This document shows positions 7,651-9,075 of a stretch of 9,075 nucleotides of DNA, piece after piece. Made by a program: the position numbers and the translations under genes. The notes beneath the pieces were generated by a model, which had not been told where the DNA came from, ran no database searches, and saw only the letters and a list, made by a program, of their open reading frames with translations. How positions within the stretch are numbered: position 1 is the first letter of the stretch; each line of letters starts with the position of its first letter. Source of the DNA: an uncultured bacterium (GTDB lineage: Bacteria > Planctomycetota > Uabimicrobiia > Uabimicrobiales > JABWCH01); NCBI GenBank assembly GCA_938003875.1, contig CALKWO010000318.1, positions 1 to 9,075 on the forward strand. Direction: 5' to 3'.

Positions 7651-8823
7651 ATGGTAAATAATGCTATGAAAGCAAAACTCATCATCACTATAAAAAACAA
7701 TCCACAAACCATCAACAGACTTGTGGACACAAGCGAAGAAATCAATATTGGAAGAAGCCCTTTGTGCAATGTGCCTGTTGCAGATAAAAAACTATCTCGT
7801 GTGCATTGCATCTTGTATTTTGAAAAAGATTCTTTCTATATCAAAGACAATCAAAGTACGAATGGTACTTTTTTGAATAAACACCAGGTTCAGAAGCCAG
7901 AAAAAATACATCATGGGGATATACTCAGGATGGGGGACACAAAGATCGAAATTTTTTTAGAAGAACAAGAAGACGATTCTCTGGACGGAGATCCTAAAAA
8001 AATCGATGACTATGAAGTGATAGAAAAAATTGGGGGAGGGGGGATCGGAGTTGTTTACAAGGTACTCCATACAAGCACACGCGCTATTTTTGCCATAAAG
8101 CTGCTGAAACCTGAAGCTGCTGCGGACAATACTATGGTCACTCGGTTTCTTAAAGAAGCGAGAGCTTGCGCCAAGCTGAACCATCCTGGTCTGATGAAAG
8201 TACATGATATTGGTATCTACCAGGCTTTTCAATCTCCCTATCTCGTTTTAGAGTATGTTCCTGGAAAGACCCTGGCAGAAATTATCTATGAAAAAGATCG
8301 CCTGGAGGTGACACAATCGTTAAAAATTGCCTTACAGCTCAGCGAAGCTTTAGAATATGCCCATAAAAGCGGTATCATTCATAGAGATATTAAGCCTTCC
8401 AACATCCTGATAACCCCTGAATTCCAGGCGAAACTGGTAGATATGGGAATGGTCAAGATGATCCATGAATGTGGCATCACATTGAGTGGACAGACGCTGG
8501 GAACACCACGCTATATGCCTCCTGAGCAAATCGAAGATGCCAGTAAAGTAGACCAGCTTGCCGATATTTATGGCTTGGGAGCAACGCTATATCACATGCT
8601 TGCAGGGATTCCACCTTACAATGAAATTCGCTCTCGTGCCTTAGGCGAATTGCTTCAGCACATTACAACGGTGCCTCCTTTGCCAATCCAGAAGTTTGTT
8701 TCTCTTTCTCCTGAAGTGATTAAGCTGGTAGAAAAGATGATGTCTCGTGAGAAGAAAAATCGTTTCAGCGATATCAGCCTTGTAAAACAGGAAATCACAA
8801 AATTGCTCAAGAAAGAGAAATAA
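7651..8823 (+). CDS. FHA-domain Ser/Thr protein kinase with DMG in place of DFG
   Basis: 390 residues. The N-terminal FHA domain (about 8-103) shows IGRS (33-36), SRVH (49-52) and STNGT (69-73), the usual phosphothreonine-binding residues. The kinase domain (about 121-387) has the glycine loop IGGGGIGVV (127-135), Lys150 in FAIK, Glu169, HRDIKPSN with Asp246 and Asn251, Asp264, PPE at 290-292, and Asp305 in DIYGLG. The metal-binding motif is DMG (264-266) rather than DFG: the aspartate is kept and the spine phenylalanine is replaced, so activity is plausible but may be altered. There is no transmembrane segment or C-terminal sensor, so the protein ends with the kinase fold. An N-terminal FHA on a kinase usually docks phosphorylated partners or the kinase's own phosphorylated loop. 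Starts at 7651 or 7666 (Met6) are both possible; neither has a clear ribosome site. A terminator follows directly. The kinase/FHA call is firm; its targets are unknown. Confidence 0.94.
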   Translation: MVNNAMKAKLIITIKNNPQTINRLVDTSEEINIGRSPLCNVPVADKKLSRVHCILYFEKDSFYIKDNQSTNGTFLNKHQVQKPEKIHHGDILRMGDTKIEIFLEEQEDDSLDGDPKKIDDYEVIEKIGGGGIGVVYKVLHTSTRAIFAIKLLKPEAAADNTMVTRFLKEARACAKLNHPGLMKVHDIGIYQAFQSPYLVLEYVPGKTLAEIIYEKDRLEVTQSLKIALQLSEALEYAHKSGIIHRDIKPSNILITPEFQAKLVDMGMVKMIHECGITLSGQTLGTPRYMPPEQIEDASKVDQLADIYGLGATLYHMLAGIPPYNEIRSRALGELLQHITTVPPLPIQKFVSLSPEVIKLVEKMMSREKKNRFSDISLVKQEITKLLKKEK

Positions 8824-8840
8824 AAGAATGGGCCAGATTC

Positions 8841-8892
8841 AAGAATGGCAAATCTTGGAGACTACATGATTTGCCATTCTTCGAGCTTTTTT
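8841..8892 (+). terminator. Rho-independent terminator after the FHA-kinase gene
   Basis: A perfect 14-bp stem (8841-8854 with 8868-8881; arm aagaatggcaaatc) encloses a 13-base loop. After 5 bases it is followed by a run of six T at 8887-8892. It begins 17 bases past the stop codon. The gap before the T run makes it less than ideal, but no other candidate lies nearby. Confidence 0.7.
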
Positions 8893-8896
8893 ATTC

Positions 8897-8925
8897 TGGA
8901 CAAAACAGCAGCAAGCGTTTATAAT
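8897..8925 (+). promoter_or_regulatory. Near-consensus sigma70 promoter firing out of the right edge
   Basis: TGGACA (8897-8902, 5 of 6) and a perfect TATAAT (8920-8925) are spaced by exactly 17 bases. It lies just after the preceding terminator, as expected for the start of a new transcription unit. The predicted start is near 8932. It is the best promoter match in the window. No substantial open frame follows in the remaining 143 bases. Confidence 0.65.
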
Positions 8926-8938
8926 GCAACTTTTGCAT
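8924..8938. promoter_or_regulatory. Palindrome overlapping the -10 box and start point (candidate operator)
   Basis: ATGCAA (8924-8929) and TTGCAT (8933-8938) form a perfect 6-bp inverted repeat with a 3-base centre. It overlaps the end of the TATAAT box and the predicted transcription start. That is a classical place for a repressor site, but a 6-bp palindrome can also arise by chance. Confidence 0.35.
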
Positions 8939-9075
8939 AAGTTTATATACTAAACAAAGCCTACAAAATTCCTTCATTATAAATCAGAATTTTGTTGTTT
9001 CTGTCTTAGTCAAAATGTTATTTGAATTAGCCTCCTTCGGAGGCAATCTTTCCCGTGCGTAAGCTGTAATCTTAT
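8932..9075 (+). ncRNA. Possible structured leader or small RNA, open at the right edge
   Basis: The stretch downstream of the strong promoter contains two stems. The first is a 9-bp stem (8963-8971 with 8987-8995, arm acaaaattc, 15-base loop). The second is a compact G+C-rich 6-bp hairpin at 9030-9044 (gcctcc, loop ttc, ggaggc). Only a 16-codon frame (9015-9062) without a ribosome site is present. It could be the long 5' leader of a gene beyond the window or a small RNA. No known RNA family is recognised. Confidence 0.25.

Noticed and set aside
5561..8964. Shared 12-mer gtaggctttgtt at 5561-5572 (plus) and 8953-8964 (minus)
   Set aside because: Several 12-mer matches are expected by chance in a window of this size, and the match does not extend.
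8919..8964. Resemblance of the right-edge and 1490-1510 sequences to insertion-sequence ends
   Set aside because: There is no transposase, no paired terminal repeats at a sensible distance and no target duplication visible; the resemblance is only to short A/T-rich strings.
9015..9062. 16-codon open frame near the right edge
   Set aside because: It has no ribosome site and runs through the 9030-9044 hairpin; at this length it is likely chance.

Overview
This A+T-rich bacterial window carries four complete genes in two divergent pairs, all built from signalling or proteolysis modules. Two are Hanks-type Ser/Thr kinases, one is an FHA-GAF-PP2C (SpoIIE/RsbU-like) phosphatase, and one is a large TPR-CHAT caspase-like protease. 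The density of eukaryote-like modules and the 'YMPPEQ'-type kinase segment suggest a large-genome environmental bacterium, possibly Planctomycetota/PVC or a similar group. That placement is inference: the window has no rRNA or other phylogenetic marker.

Layout. Bases 1-114 show no gene and no clear terminator. On the minus strand, reading leftward, a promoter at 5335-5363 and a strong ribosome site at 5301-5306 drive a 1247-residue TPR-CHAT protein (5294-1551). After an 80-base gap holding a 12-bp inverted repeat comes a 451-residue kinase (1470-115). The C-terminal tail of this kinase resembles, by eye, the substrate-binding beta domain of Hsp70. On the plus strand, after a 371-base divergent intergenic region, comes an FHA-GAF-PP2C phosphatase (5666-7411). 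It is followed by a very long hairpin with a T tract, a separate promoter, and an FHA-kinase (7651-8823) with an unusual DMG in place of DFG. A terminator follows. At the right edge a near-consensus sigma70 promoter (8897-8925), with a palindrome at its start point, fires out of the window into a structured, apparently non-coding stretch.

How the parts may work together (inference). The kinases and the phosphatase could write and erase Ser/Thr phosphates, and the FHA domains on the phosphatase and second kinase could read them. The TPR-CHAT protease, apparently co-transcribed with the first kinase, would be the effector or a regulated partner. The His-Cys dyad of the CHAT domain, the kinase catalytic residues (apart from DFG to DMG) and the acidic metal ligands of the PP2C domain all appear intact. 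No protein shows a signal peptide or transmembrane segment, so a cytoplasmic phospho-regulated protease module is the simplest reading. No integrase, transposase, CRISPR array, tRNA or rRNA was seen.
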